Source: Spongilla lacustris
Lineage: Eukaryota > Porifera > Demospongiae > Spongillida > Spongillidae
NCBI GenBank assembly: GCA_949361645.1
Contig: OX442424.1
Location: 2,559,015-2,623,014 of the forward strand
DNA length: 64,000 bases
Direction: 5' to 3'
Below the pieces are notes generated by a model, which ran no database searches, was not told where the DNA came from, and saw nothing but the letters and a program-made list of their open reading frames with translations. Both the position numbers and the translations under genes were made by a program. Shown here piece after piece: positions 45,601 to 60,600 of this stretch. Position 1 is the first letter of the stretch. Each line of letters starts with the position of its first letter.

Positions 45601-48600
45601 TGTAGTATTAAGACCCTTTGACAGAAATTGAACCACATCAATGGTACTCTGTTCCTCTGACGGTTCAATTGCTTTTGTTTCATCATTTAAACTTTCGCGA
45701 GATGGTTGCTTTTTGTATTGAGTACTAGTAAGACTCTTCATAAGAAATTGAACAACATCAACAGTACTCTTTTCTTTAGGAAGCATATCTGTTTGACTAC
45801 TATCTGAACCTTTAATTGATTTTATTTGATCACCTGGACTCTCAAGAGAAGATTGCTTTTGATATTGAATACTATTAAGACTTTTTAGCAGAAATTCAAC
45901 AACATCAGCAGTGCTCTTCTGTTCCTGAAGCATCTCTGTTTGACTGTCTGAGCTTTGGATTGCCTTTTCTATTTCACATGCACTTTCAAGAGAAGGTTGC
46001 TCTTGGTATTGAATACTATTAAGACTTTTTGACAGAAATTGAACCACATCAACAGTACTTATCTGTTCCTTAAGCATCTTTGTTTGACTGCCTGAGCTTT
46101 GGATTGGTTTTATTTCTTCATTTGTACTTTCAATAGATGGTTGTTTTTGGCATTGAATACTATTAAGACTTTTTGACAGAAATTGAACCACATCAACAGT
46201 ACTCCTCTGTTCCTGAAGCATCTTTGTATGACTGTCTGAGATTTGGATTGCTTCTGTTTCTTCACTTGTGCTTTCAAGAGAAGGTTGCTTTTGGCATTCA
46301 ATTCTATTAAGACTTTTTGACAGAAATTGAGCCACATCAACAATAGTCTGTTCCTGAAGCATCTCTGTTTGACTGCCTGAGCTTTGGATTGCTTTTGTTT
46401 CTTCACTTGCACTTTCAATAGACAGTTGCTTTTGGCATTGAATACTATTAAGACTTTTTGACAGAAATTGAACAACATCAGTAGTACTCATCTGTTCCTG
46501 AACTATCTCTGTTTGACTATTTGTTTTTTCACCTACACTTTCATGAGAAGATTGCTTTTGATATTGAGTATCATTAAGACTTTTCAGCAGAAACTGAACA
46601 ACATCAATGGTACTCTTCTGTTCTTGAAATATTTCTGTTTGACTGTCTGAATGTTGAATTGCTTTTGTTTCATCACTTGCACTAGATTGCTTTCGGTATT
46701 GAGTACTAGTAAGGCTCTTCAGTAGAAATTCAGCCATATCAACAGTACTCCTCTGTTCCAATTGAGAAGGAAGCATTGCCATTTGACTATTTGAACTTTC
46801 AATTGATTTACTTTGAAAATCAGGTGTGCAATCAGGGTTTGTCGTTTGATCTCTGGTTCTTTTATTGTCAGCAATATTGGGATCTGTGGTGCAGCCTAAA
46901 ACCCCTTCCATAGATATTGTTGCATGAGCAGACTTTTCAAGGGGCTCACTCTTGTTTTCAATGCTAGATTGCTGCTCTCCCTTGAGATCAATTTGGGTTA
47001 CTTTTTGATCCCCAGTATTTGTTTGGGATAATTTATGATCTCGCATTGGTAGCTCAAGTCCAGGAACAGTAGGTTTCATTGGATCACATGTATTTTCACT
47101 GGATTTATCCTCCATCCCCCCTCCACTTTCAGAATATTTTATGGAACTAACTGGACAAATAGTTTCTTCCTTATTTTCATTGGGATGACTCTGGTCTTGA
47201 TCACCATTTGGAACACTTCTTTCAAGCCTTACATTGCCTAAGTTTTGATCTGCAGGCTGGCATTCTACATCATTGCAATTAGTTTTATCTGGGTCACTTT
47301 GATTTTGTCCATTTTCAGAATGGTTTGAGTGATGATCAAGAGTTTGTTTGTTGGTTCTTTTCTGTATCCTAGAGTGTAGTAGTTTTGTGTGATCACCTGC
47401 ACTTTTAATACGTCTTTTGTGGCTGCTCCTTGTTTTTCCAGTCCTCGTATGACATACTTCATGTTCAAGCTGCATTTTGTGATCCAGTACAGATTTGTTT
47501 TGATCTTGAGTCTCAGCTTGGTTTTCAAATTTGCTGACTACGGTTGATTCTGCCAGTGTTTGGCCACCTTCATTTTCACTTGATATCATTTTATTTTGTT
47601 CACTGTCAAGATGTGTTGTATCCAGATACACATGCACAAAGTTCTCTTCAGAACTCTGTTGTTCTATTCCATGATGTATCGCTTCTGTTGGATTATCATT
47701 TCTCTGCCCTTGTTTTTGTGGACCCTTCACTTGTTCATCGGTCACTTCAACAGTTATTTTTTGGTCAATGCATGAACCTAGTGATTGGTGTTGACCATAT
47801 GACCTTTTCTTGATACCATCAAAGTCTGGTGCAGTTTCATGATGTGCTGTTTGATTTTGCATTTTTTCAGGGTTTAGTATCCACTCCTCAGCTTTTATTT
47901 GATGTGCAGTGTCACGACAGGGAGCGTTTTGGCCTTTGCTGGGGACAGGAGCTTTATCTTGAACTATGCTTCCATAAGGCTTTGTTTGATCAGCAGCATC
48001 TACCAAGGACTCAGAAACTTTCAACTGATTACAGGTATTTTCAATCAATTTATCTCTCCCATCTCTCCTATCACTTTCAGTATGCTTCTTTCTATGACTA
48101 GTTCTACCCTTTGTATTTTTCATACTGGCCTGATTTGAAGTTAGCTCCTTATGATTGCCTGAATATTGAAAGGATGTCAATTGGTCTTTAGCTGTACTTG
48201 GAATATCAGATTCATAAGGTGCAAGTCTGATTTTGGAATGGGTTGGATGGTGTTCAGTTTCCTCACTTTTATCATGAACCTCAGCAGACGTCTCCTGGTA
48301 TTCATTATTAAGTTCATTTTCATGATGGCTTATATTTTCTGGTGGCCTTATTTCACCAGCAGTGTCAGCAGAGGGCATATCATGAATTTGCTTTACCGGA
48401 TCTCGAAAAAAATCCAGTGATGTTACTTCCTTGCAGGAATTTTCAATAGGACCAGTTTCATGTATCCCATTTACATGTGAATACACTTCATCTGCAACAT
48501 CAGGCAAGATAGTATCATTTTTAGCCCTATCAGGAGCATTTTCTTCAGATCCTAGCCTTTGAACTGCAGGGTGGAGTACATCAGGTTCTTTATGATCACC

Positions 48601-51600
48601 TGCCCTTTCAATGAGCTTGTTTTGATCTGGAGTACTTTCAGAATGGATTGCAGTTTGTTCAAATGCTCTAGTCTGTGCTCTAGATTTTGATAATTTCTTT
48701 ACATCTCCTGCACTTTTAGCACGCTTTTTGTACACCTTTTGGCTTTTAAAATCCGTTGTCTTATTTGCAGCAGGTTGTACTGACTTCATTTGATTATCTG
48801 GATGGTCAGACTGCTGATCTGTACTACACACTTGCTCTGTCTGATGTTGTGCTGGCTCAGACAATTCAATTTTCTCACTCACACTTTCAGTTAACATGAA
48901 AACACTGGTCCTATCTATTCCATGTACATTTGTTTGTAAGTGATCAGAAGTCCCCTGGAGCACTACTGGATTTTGAACCTTATTTAGCACATTTATTTCA
49001 CCTGCCGTTTGACCTTCTTGGGGAATTGCATGCATGTTTTGCTTATCACTTATACTTTCAATGGACTTTAATTGATCTACTGCACATTCAGAATGGATTT
49101 CGTGTTCTGCAGTTTTTTGGAGAGCAGTTTTCTGTACTTGTAGTGGTTTTTTCAGATCATGTGCACTTTTAGTAAGCTTTCGGTTTTCTCTGCTTTTCTT
49201 ACTATTCCTTGTCTGATTTACAGCTACCACAGACTTTGTTTGACTGACTATAAGTCTAGCCTCTTCACTTTGATCATTTGGAATGCATTTCATTAAACTT
49301 CCAGCCATATCAGCAGTTATTTTCTGTTCTATCCTAGAATGAAGTGGTTGCATTTGATCACCTGAATTTTCAGTTGCTCTTCTTGAATCTGAAACACAAT
49401 CAGGATGCTTCTCGTCAGAAGTTCTCACTTGATGTGGTATATCAAGGCCACTTTGTTGCCCTTGATCATCCACTTTGATGGAAAATGTCTTGCAATCACT
49501 TGAACCTTCAAGTTGTGTTGCTATTTCATCAGTAGCCACATATTTTACATTTTCAACATGCTCTGCAACTGCTTCCGTAGTTCTTTGACTTACAGGCTCT
49601 TCAAAGGGTTCCCGTTGCTCTGTGCAGGAATTAAGTGTGTTGCCCTGAATTTCCATACTTTCTGAAGGCTTTATTTGGAATCTAACAATTTCAGATGGCT
49701 CTGCTTGGTCTTTTGCAGGTTCTGGTGTCTTTTCAATTATTTGGTAACCAATAATATCACAGGATTCTGTCTGGTCTATTACATGCTCTGATGGTTTCAT
49801 TTTCTCAATAGCATTTTGGGCCTCTATATGCACTTGCACATCACCAGAATTTTCATCCAATATTTTTTCATTTTGATTTTGAGCCCAATTAAAAATGCTA
49901 TCGTCTACTGCTTCTTTGCATGAGGTTTGCTTTGCACAATGAAGTATGTGAAGTTTTCTAAGGTCACATGTGCTCCTAGTGAACCCTCTGTCTTGTGCAC
50001 TTCCAGGGCAAATTGCTTGTTCTACAGTTTGTTTCACAGTCTCTACAGGTAATTCAGATTTTAATGGTCTCATTATGTCATTTGGCTTTACCTGTACTCC
50101 AGATTCAAGTGTCTTCCTTAGATCACTTGCACTTTTAACACGTTTCTTATGCTTCTTGCTTCCTTTAATAATCCTGGTCTGACTTGCTGACGATTCTAGT
50201 GGATTTATTTGGCCATCTTCAAGTACAGTTGATTTAGATTGATGTTTTGAACTTTCCCCACCATTAAATGCACTTTCAATATTATTAACAGTAGTCTTCT
50301 GTCGTACTCTAGACTTAAGCGATTTTATTTCATTGCCTGAACTTTCAGTTACCTTCCCTTGATCTTTTAGTTGTACCTCTTCACTACCCTTTGATTGATC
50401 TGTGCCAGAATGAGATATTTCATTTTGGCCATCTGTGCATTTAAAAATCACTTTGTAATTATCCACGGTTTCAAGTTGTGTAGGTTGCTTCTCAGCTCTT
50501 TCAACTGGATCATGTTCAATACGCTGCAGTGGAATCCCTCCCACAGTCCTCCTTCGATGTAAAGGCAGCTTCTTTTTACCACTAGTCCTTTTGGTGGATT
50601 CTGTTTGATTTTGTGCACATTTAGGGTATACAGAGTGACCTAAAGGCTGTTTTATAAGAATTCCAGAATCAGGTGCATTGCTTTGATCATGTTGGGATAA
50701 ATTCATATGTTCCTGCACTTTTTCAAGATTCATGGCTTGATCTTCAAGTATTTCAACAGTCCTCACTTGATTTATTGTAGAATCAATGGATATCACCAAA
50801 CCATCAGAAATTTCAGGATGTTGTTTCAGTTCATCAAGCCCTACATTCTTTCCAATTGTGGTCACTGCACAATCCAGCTGCTTCTGTTGATGATCTTCAA
50901 CTACAATGCTATTTGGTTCATGAATAGTTTTGGAATATCTCTGCTGATTTTCAGCCATACTAATTGCATTGCTCTGCTCAACTTCAAGTGGTGATACTTG
51001 ATCTCCTGGTCTTCCATTAGATGCCTTTTCAACAGGAGCAGAGTTACTATGAGTGTCCAGGTCCATAGTTTTTACCCCATTGCCTATCATTCTGGGCTCA
51101 GGATGAAGCAATTTGACTTGCTCATCTGCAGTTTCAATAGACTCCCTATGGAATGGAGGACACTCAGAATCCTTTTTGGGTACCTGGCATACTTCAGCTA
51201 TATTTTTCTGATCTGCTATAGAATCAGATATTTTTTGATTCAGTTTGGATGTCTTCTGAACTGGAGCATGTTCAGAATCTCCAATCTGAGCTACAGTTGT
51301 TTTACGATCTACTCGGCAGTAAAATGGTTTCTTCTTATTGCCTGTCTTTTCAGGATGTCTCAGCTGTTCTTCAGTGCGCTTACCAAACCTCTTCTTACTT
51401 GAAACCATAATTTCAGGATCTACTGGCTTTGTTTGATCACCAGCACTGCCAACGACTATCCTTTGATCTCGTGGCATTTCAGTTTGGTTTTTTGGAACTT
51501 GAGATGTTTCACTTTGGTTATTGAGAACTTGAGGTATTTCACATTGGTTTCTGAGAACTTGAGGTATTCCACTTTGGTTTTCCAGAGCTTGAGACATTTC

Positions 51601-54600
51601 AGTGTGGTTTTTCAGAGCATGAATCATTTCGGTTTGATTTTTCACAACGTGAGGCATTTCAGTTTGCTTGCTTTGATTTTGGGGAATTTCATTTTGATGT
51701 GGCGTTTCAAATTTACATTTTGGGTCTTTACTTCTTTCAGCAGTTCTTGCTTCACTTGCATCAGAAGGAGGTATCTTTTTATCCCCAGTACGTTTTTTTG
51801 GTGTTTTCAGATTATGTGCACGTGTACGAATTACAGAATGTTCGTTTGTTTTTTCTTGATAACCATCAGGCACCGATGGCTTCAATTGATCACTAACATG
51901 TTCGAGATGCTTCTTGTTATGATCCACACTCCCACCTGTGTTCTCTATTCCAGATGCTCTTGTACATTGAGGAAGGAAATTCCTTGGACTCCCAACAATT
52001 TCTAGTGGCTGGATTTGATCACTTGTATTTTCAGTGGGAAGCACTCCACTTTCCACCTTGGAGCCTCCTGTCTCTAAAACTGTCATACTTTGATCTACTG
52101 TGAAATCATGTAATGCACTTTCATTCCCTACAGCTTTATTCTGTTCATCACGCCTTTCCATTGTCATCTGTGGAACAGAGCCAATTTCTGTATGTTTCAT
52201 TTGATCTTCAATGAGGCCTGATTGATGTTGTGAATCTTCAGAAATGCTTTTGATTTCATTTGAAGTGCAAATTTGATCTATAGAGGCAAGCAAAATTGCC
52301 TGATTATCTGAAGATTCATTGGGTGCCTTTTGAACCATAGCATGTTCAAAACAGTCCATCTCTGTAATTGCTGTCTTTTGGTCTATTACCACATTGATAT
52401 GGTCTCCTGTTCTTTCAGAATGATTTATCTGGCCTCGAATTCCATTGTCTGTTTGTTTGTGATCCTCCAAATGTTCCTGTTGTTTTGTAAGATCATCATT
52501 TGATTTAATTAACTCACAAGAGCTTCTATGTTGTGCTACAGAATCTTCATTCCCGGCACAATATCCCTTTCGATCAAGCTGATTTGTACTATCATGTTCC
52601 TCAATCCTTTCAGAAGTGACTTGATGAAGAATGTCTGAATTACATGTTTTCTGTGTATCACCAACATTTTCATCCAAGACATCAATTGGAGCAGTGCTTG
52701 CCTTCTGGTGCATTACATACCCTGTCAATATTTCTTGATTTTGAACGCTGTTTTCAATTCCTTCAATATTTTTTATGGGATGTAAATCTTGTTTGGGTTG
52801 AAATTTTTGATCCGTATTACATTCAACTGATGTGGTGGGATCATCCTTTGCAATACTTCCTTCCTGATCTACTGTGGAATTAAATTGACTTCTCGTACCA
52901 CCAGCATGTTGTGGCTGTTTATGCTGATCTTCCATCATTTGTAAGGTTCCCATTTGATCTACTACAGACTCAGATTCATTCTGATGCTCCTGCTGATATT
53001 CTCCAATTTCAATGAGCCCTTTGTATTCTTCCTGTGCACATTCAAGATGCTCCATTTGCTCTTCAGTCTTTCCATTATATATGTTCATAGAGTCAGATGG
53101 TGCCTCACCATCAGGATGATCTTGGAAACCTTCAGCTTCTATATTGGTGATATTCTGATCCATTCCAATGTCAAATAGTGTTGTCTTTGGGTCTTCAGCC
53201 ACTTCAGATTGCTTATTCCGCTCATCTATAATTTCAAAGCTTCTCTTTTGATTTACTTCAAATTCAAGCTGATGTTTCTCTTCCAGTGCTGTTTCTATAG
53301 ATTTTGTTTGACCTGGATGTGTTATTTCATTGTTGAAGATTTCAGCACTGCTCCTTTGATCTATTTTGGAGTCAAGTACTGTCTTATCTTTAATCCATTG
53401 ATCATTTTTCTTGTCAGTTAATTCATCTGGTTTTTCAGGATACAGCACTTGACCTTCGATCTTTTCCCCAATGTGATTTAGACCATTCTGAATTGATGCA
53501 TTATTACACATACCATAAGTGTGATTACTTGAATGTTCAATAACTGCTTCAGTTGTCCTTTGAGCATCAAATGATGTCTTTGAATCACCAATAGATACAG
53601 AGCAAATCCTTTGACCTTCTATTTGTCCTACAGTTCTTTCTTTATCTGTAGGATGGTTGTCTGAGCCTGCAATCCTCTCATCAGTTGTCACCTGATCTAC
53701 AGTACATTCAGAATGCATCTTCTCACTTTTCATTTGTCCTACAGTACTTTCTTTATGGTTGTATGAAACTTCAATCTCATTATCAGTTGTCATCTGATCT
53801 ATTGCTGCATAAAATGATGGTTTCATATTAATAGTATCTTCAGAAAACTTGTTTTGATCTTTGACAGTTTTCACTTGATCTTCAATATCCTTGTCTGATG
53901 CTTCAGTACCACCATCAGTTGTTTTCTGATCTATTCCAGTATGAGATGATGTCATGCTATTAATAGTGCTTGCAGAACACAACTCCTGATCTTCTATTTG
54001 TTTTGCAGTACTTTCATGGGGCTTGTACAAAGCTTCTATTCTTGTATCACTTGCCTTCTGATCTATTCCAGTATCAGATGATGTAATCCTATCAATTGTA
54101 CTTTCAGAAGACACATTTTGATCTTCCTCCCTTTGTTCAGGAGTTCTTCCCTGATCTTCATAATATTTATCTGAAACTTCAATCTCTGCATCAGCTGTCT
54201 TCTGATCTATTGGTGCATCAAATGATGTTGTATCAACAGTACTTTCAGAACACATCTTCTGATCTGCCTGTTCTACAGTTCTTCCTTGCTCTCCAAGATG
54301 CTTTTCTGAGGCTTCAGTCCCTGAACCAGTTGTCTTCTGACCATTAAGTAATATCTTTGAATCAACAGTACTTACAGAACACATCTTCGCCTGTTCTCCA
54401 GTTTTTCCTTCATATTCAAGGTGCTTTTCAATGGCTTCAGTCCATGTTTCAGTCTTCATATCAATTTCTGTCTGTCCTACAGTACCTCCTTGACTTTCAT
54501 GATGCTTTTCTGAGGCTTCAGTTCCTGTATCAGCTGTCATCTGGTCTACTGCAGCATTAAGGGTATTAACAGTACTTTCAGAGCATATTGTCAAATCTTC

Positions 54601-57600
54601 TACATTTTTTCTTTGACTTTCAAGATGCTCTTCTATGGCTTCAGTCTTGGCAACAGTTATTGATTGGTTAAATGTAGTATCATGCAATGTTGTCGTATCA
54701 ATAATACTTTCAGAACACAACTTGTGCTCTTCTGCTTGTTCTGCAGTTCTTCCAAGGTGATTTATACAGGCTTCAGCTACTGTATCAGATTTCTTCTGGT
54801 CTATTGCAGCAAGAAACGATATCTCAGTATCAATGGTGCTTTTAGAATATACCTTCTGATCTTTTTCCCATTGTTCTGAAGTTCTTCCTTGATCTGCATA
54901 TGTATCTGAAACTTCAACTTCAACCACTGCATCAGTTGTCTTTTGATCTATTGCATCCATACGTGATATCTTCATATCATGCTCTGTCTGTTCTATAGTT
55001 CCTTGACCTTCTAAATGATTTTTAGAGGCTTCAGTCCCTGTATCAGCTTTAATCTGATCTATTGCAGCATTAAGTGATATCTTTGTATCAATGGTGCTTT
55101 CAGAATGCATCATCTGATCTTCTGTGTGTGGTATAGTTTCTCCTAGGTACTTTTCTGAGGCTTCAGTCCCTTCATAAGTTGTTGTATGGCCCACTGTAGC
55201 ATTAAGCAGTATTGTTGAATCAGTTCCTGTCTGTTGTACAGTTCTTCCTTGATCTTCAAGATGCATTTCTGAGGCTTCAGTATCTGTGTTGGTTGTCATT
55301 TCGCCTACTACAGCATTAGATGATATGCTTGTTTCAATTTCTGTCTGTTCTACAGTACCTCCTTGACTCACATTATGCTTTTGTGAGGCTTCAGTTCCTG
55401 TATCAGTTTTCTTCAGGTCTATTGCAGCACAAAGCGATATCTCAGTATCAATGGTACCTTTAGAGCCCACCATTACATCATCTACCCTTTGTTCTGGAGT
55501 TCTTTCTTGGACTGCATAATATTTATCTGAAACTTCAACTTCAACCACTGCATCAGTTGTCTTCTGGTCTATTGCAACATTTGATATCTTTGTATCAGTT
55601 ACACTTTCAGAACCTTCTGCCGGTTCTAAAGTTCTTCTTTCTTCAAGATGCTTTTCTGAGGCTTCAACCCCTGTATCAGTCATCTTCTGGTCTACTGCAG
55701 CATTTGGTATTTTCGTATCAATGGCACTTCCAGAACTCATTTTCTGATCTTCTTCCTGTTCTACAGTTCTTCCTTCTTCAAGATGTTTTTCTGAGGCTTC
55801 AATCCCTGTATCAGTCATCTTCTGGTCTATTGCAGCATTTGATACCTTCACATCAATATCACTTCCAGAACTCATTTTCTGATCTTCTTCCTGTTCTACA
55901 GTTCTTCCTTCTTCAAGATGTTTTTCTGAGGCTTTAATCTCTGTATCAGTCGTCTTCTGGTCTATTACAGCAGCATTTGGTATCTTCGTATCAATGGCAC
56001 TTTCAGAACTCAACTTCTGATCTTCTGCCTGTTCTGATTTTTTCCCTTCTTCAAGATGCTCTACTGAGGCTTTAATCCCTGTATCAGTCGTCTTCTGGTC
56101 TATTTCAGCATTTGGTATCTTCATATCATTGGCTATTTCAGAACCCATTTTCTGATCTTCTGCCTGATTTAAAGTTCTTCCTTCTTCAAGATGTTTTTCT
56201 GAGGCTTTAATCCCTGTATCAGTCATCTTCTGGTCTGTTGCAGCAGCATTTGGTATCTTCGTATCAATGGCACTTTCAGAACTCAGCTTCTGAACATCTG
56301 TCTGTTCTACAGTTCTTCCTTCTTCAGGATGTTTTTCTGAGGCTTCAGTCCCTGTATCAGTTGTATTCTGGTCTATTACAGTATTTGATACCTTAGTATT
56401 GATGGCACTTTCAGAACTCAGCTTCTGATCTTCCGTCTGTTCTACAGCTCTTCCTTCTTCAAGATGTTTTTCTGAAGCTTCAACCCCTGTATCAGTTGCC
56501 ATCTGTTCTATTGCAGCATTTGATATCTTCGTATCAATGGCACTTTCAGAACTCAGCTTCTGAACATCTGTCTGTTCTACAGTTCTTCCTTTTTCAGGAT
56601 GTTTTTCTGAGGCTTCAGTCCCTGTATCAGTTGTATTCTGGTCTATTACAGTATTTGATACCTTAGTATTGATGGCACTTTCAGAACTCAGCTTCTGATC
56701 TTCTGTCTGTTCTACAGTTCTTCCTTCTTCAAGATGTTTTTTTGAAGCTTCAACCCCTGTATCAGTTGCCATCTGTTCTATTGCAGCATTTGATATCTTC
56801 GTATCAATGGCACTTTCAGAACTCAGCTTCTGATCCTCTGTCTGTTGTACAGTTCTTCCTTCTTCAAGATGTTTTCCTGAGGCTTTAGTCACTGTATCAG
56901 TTGTTTTCAGGTCTATTGTAGCAGTAAGTGATACATTCACATCAATAGCATTTTCAGAACACATTTTCTGATCTTCTGACTGTTCTACGGCTCTTCTTTG
57001 CTCTCCAAAATGTATTTTAGAAATTTCAGTTGCATCATTTGTCTTCTGGTCTATTGCAANNNNNNNNNNNNNNNNNNNNNNNNNNNNNNNNNNNNNNNNN
57101 NNNNNNNNNNNNNNNNNNNNNNNNNNNNNNNNNNNNNNNNNNNNNNNNNNNNNNNNNNNNNNNNNNNNNNNNNNNNNNNNNNNNNNNNNNNNNNNNNNNN
57201 NNNNNNNNNNNNNNNNNNNNNNNNNNNNNNNNNNNNNNNNNNNNNNNNNNNNNNNNNNNATGTTTCTCCTTTCCTGCTTCCTTTTCTACTGGCTTCGTTT
57301 CTTTGGCTTCAGAATGTATAGCCAGCACTTCTTTTGTTGCAGAGTCCACCTGCTTCCCTTCTTTTACTACTGTATCAAGATGTTTCTGCTTTTCAGCTTC
57401 CTTTTCTATTGGACTTGTTTCTTTGGCTTCAGAATGTATAGCCAGCACTTCTTTTGTTGCAGAGTCCACCTGCTTCCCTTCACTTACTACTGTATCAAGA
57501 TGTTTCTCCTTTTCTGCTTCCTTTTCTACTGGCTTTGTTTCTTTGGCTTCAGAATGTATAGCCAGCACTTCGTTTGTTGCAGAGTCCACCTGCTTCCCTT

Positions 57601-60600
57601 CTTTTACTACTGTATCAAGATGTTTCTTTTTTTCAGCTTCTTTTTCTATTGGCTTTGTTTCTTTGGCTTCAGAATGTATGGCCAGCACTTCTTTTGTTGC
57701 AGAGTCCACTTGTTTTTCTTCTTTTACTACTGTATCAAGATGTTTCTCCTTTTTAGCTTCCGTTACTGCTGGCTTTGTTTCTGTGGCTTCAGAATGTATA
57801 GCCAGCACTTTTCTTGTTGCAGAGTCCACCTGCTTCCCTTCTTTTACTACTGTATCAAGATGTTTCTCCTTCTTACCTTCCGTTTCTACTGGCTTTGTTT
57901 CTGTGGTATCAGAATGTATAGCCAGCACTTCGTTTGTTGCAGAGTCCACTTGTTTCCCTTCTTTTACTACTGTATCAAGATGTTTCTGCTTTTCAGCTTC
58001 CTTTTCTACTGCCTTTGTTTCTTTGGCTTCAGAATTTACAGCCACGACTTTTTTTGTTGCAGAGTCCACCTGCTTCTCTTCTTTTACTACTGTACCAAGA
58101 TGTTTCTCCTTTTCAGCTCCCTTTTCAACTGGTTTTGTTTCTTTGGCATCAGAATGTATGGCCAGCACTTCTTTGGTTGCAGAGTCCACCTGCTTTTGTA
58201 CTTTTACTACTGTATCAAGATGTTTCTCCTTTCCTGCTTCCTTTTCTACTGGCTTCGTTTCTTTGGCTTCAGAATGTATAGCCAGCACTTCTTTTGTTGC
58301 AGAGTCCACCTGCTTCCCTTCTTTTACTACGGTATCAAGATGTTTCTGCTTTTCAGCTTCCTTTTCTATTGGACTTGTTTCTTTGGCTTCAGAATGTATA
58401 GCCAGCACTTCTTTTGTTGCAGAGTCCACCTGCTTCCCTTCACTTACTACTGTATCAAGATGTTTCTCCTTTTCTGCTTCCTTTTCTACTGGCTTTGTTT
58501 CTTTGGCTTCAGAATGTATAGCCAGCACTTCGTTTGTTGCAGAGTCCACCTGCTTCCCTTCTTTTACTACTGTATCAAGATGTTTCTCTTTTTCAGCTTC
58601 TTTTTCTATTGGCTTTGTTTCTTTGGCTTCAGAATGTATGGCTAGCACTTCTTTTGTTGCAGAGTCCACTTGTTTTTCTTCTTTTACTACTGTATCAAGA
58701 TGTTTCTCCTTTTTAGCTTCCGTTACTGCTGGCTTTGTTTCTGTGGCTTCAGAATGTATAGCCAGCACTTTTCTTGTTGCAGAGTCCACCTGCTTCCCTT
58801 CTTTTACTGCTGTATCAAGATGTTTCTCCTTCTTACCTTCCGTTTCTACTGGCTTTGTTTCTGTGGTATCAGAATGTATAGCCAGCACTTCGTTTGTTGC
58901 AGAGTCCACTTGTTTCCCTTCTTTTACTACTGTATCAAGATGTTTCTGCTTTTCAGCTTCCTTTTCTATTGGACTTGTTTCTTTGGCTTCAGAATGTATA
59001 GCCAGCACTTCTTTTGTTGCAGAGTCCACCTGCTTCCCTTCACTTACTACTGTATCAAGATGTTTCTCCTTTTCTGCTTCCTTTTCTACTGGCTTTGTTT
59101 CTTTGGCTTCAGAATGTATAGCCAGCACTTCGTTTGTTGCAGAGTCCACCTGCTTCCCTTCTTTTACTACTGTATCAAGATGTTTCTCTTTTTCAGCTTC
59201 TCTTTCTATTGGCTTTGTTTCTTTGGCTTCAGAATGTATGGCCAGCACTTCTTTTGTTGCAGAGTCCACCTTCTTCCCTTCTTTTACTACTGTATCAAGA
59301 TGTTTCTCCTTTTCAGCTTCCTTTTCAACTGGCTTAGTTTCTTTGGCTTCAGAATGTACAGCCAGCACTTCTTTTGTTGCAGAGTCCACTTGTTTTTCTT
59401 CTTTTACTACTGTATCGAGATGTTTCTCCTTTTTAGCTTCTGTTTCTACCGGCTTCGTTTCTTTGGTTTCAGAATGTGTAGCCAGCACTTCTTTTGCTGC
59501 AGAGTCCAATTGTTTCCCTTCTTTTACTACTGTATCAAGATGTGTCTCCTTTTTAGCTTCTGTTACTACTGGCTTTGTTTCTTTGGCATCAGAATGTATG
59601 GTCAACACTTCTTTGGTTGCAGATTCCACCTGCTTCCCTTCTTTTACTATTGTATCAAGATGTTTCTCCTTTTTAGCATCATTTCCTACTGACTCACTTT
59701 CTTTGGCATTAGAATGTTTAGCCAGCACTTCTTTTGCTGCAGAGTCCACTTGTTTCCCTTCTTTTACTACTGTATAAAGATGTTTCTCCTTTTCAGCTTC
59801 TGTTACTGCTGGCTTTGTTTCTTTGGCATCAGAATGTATGGTCAACACTTCTTTGGTTGCAGATTCCACCTGCTTCCCTTCTTTTACTACAGTATCAAGA
59901 TGTTTCTCCTTTTTAGCTCCTGTTTCTACCGGCTTTGTTTCTTTGGTTTCAGAATGTACAGTCAGCACTTCTTTTGTTGCAGAGTTCTCTTGTTTTCCTG
60001 CTTTTAATACTGTATCAGGATGGTTCTCCTTTTCAGCTTCCTTTTCTATTGGCTTTGTTTCTATGGCTTCAGAATGTACAGCCAGCACTTCTTTTGTTGC
60101 AGAGTCCACTTGTTTCCCTTCTTTTACTACTGTACCAAGATGTTTCTCCTTTTCAGCTCCCTTTTCTACTGGTTTTGTTTCTTTGGCATTAGAATGTATG
60201 GCCAGCACTTCTTTGGTTGCAGAGTCCACCTGCTTCCCTTCTTTTACTACTGTATCAAGATGTTTCTCCTTTTCAGCTTCCTTTTCTACAGGCTTTGTTT
60301 CTTTGGCTTCAGAATGTACAGCCACCACTTCTTTTGTTGCAGAGTCCACCTGCTTCCGTTCTTTTACTACTGTATCAAGTTGTTTCTGCTTTTCAGCTTC
60401 CTTTTCTTTTGGACTTGTTTCTTTGGCTTCAGAACGCATAGCCAGCACTTCTTTTGTTGCAGAGTCCACTTTTTTCCCTTCTTTTACTACTGTATCAAGA
60501 TGTTTCTCCTTTTCTGCTTCCTTTTCTACAGGCTTTGTTTCATTGGCTTCAGAATGTATAGTCAGCACTTCTTTTGTTACAGAGTCCACCTGCTTCCCTT

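Noticed and set aside
43079..56000. Plus-strand frames over the rest of the giant gene
   Set aside because: They are shadows of minus-strand coding sequence: shorter, interrupted and without protein-like composition.
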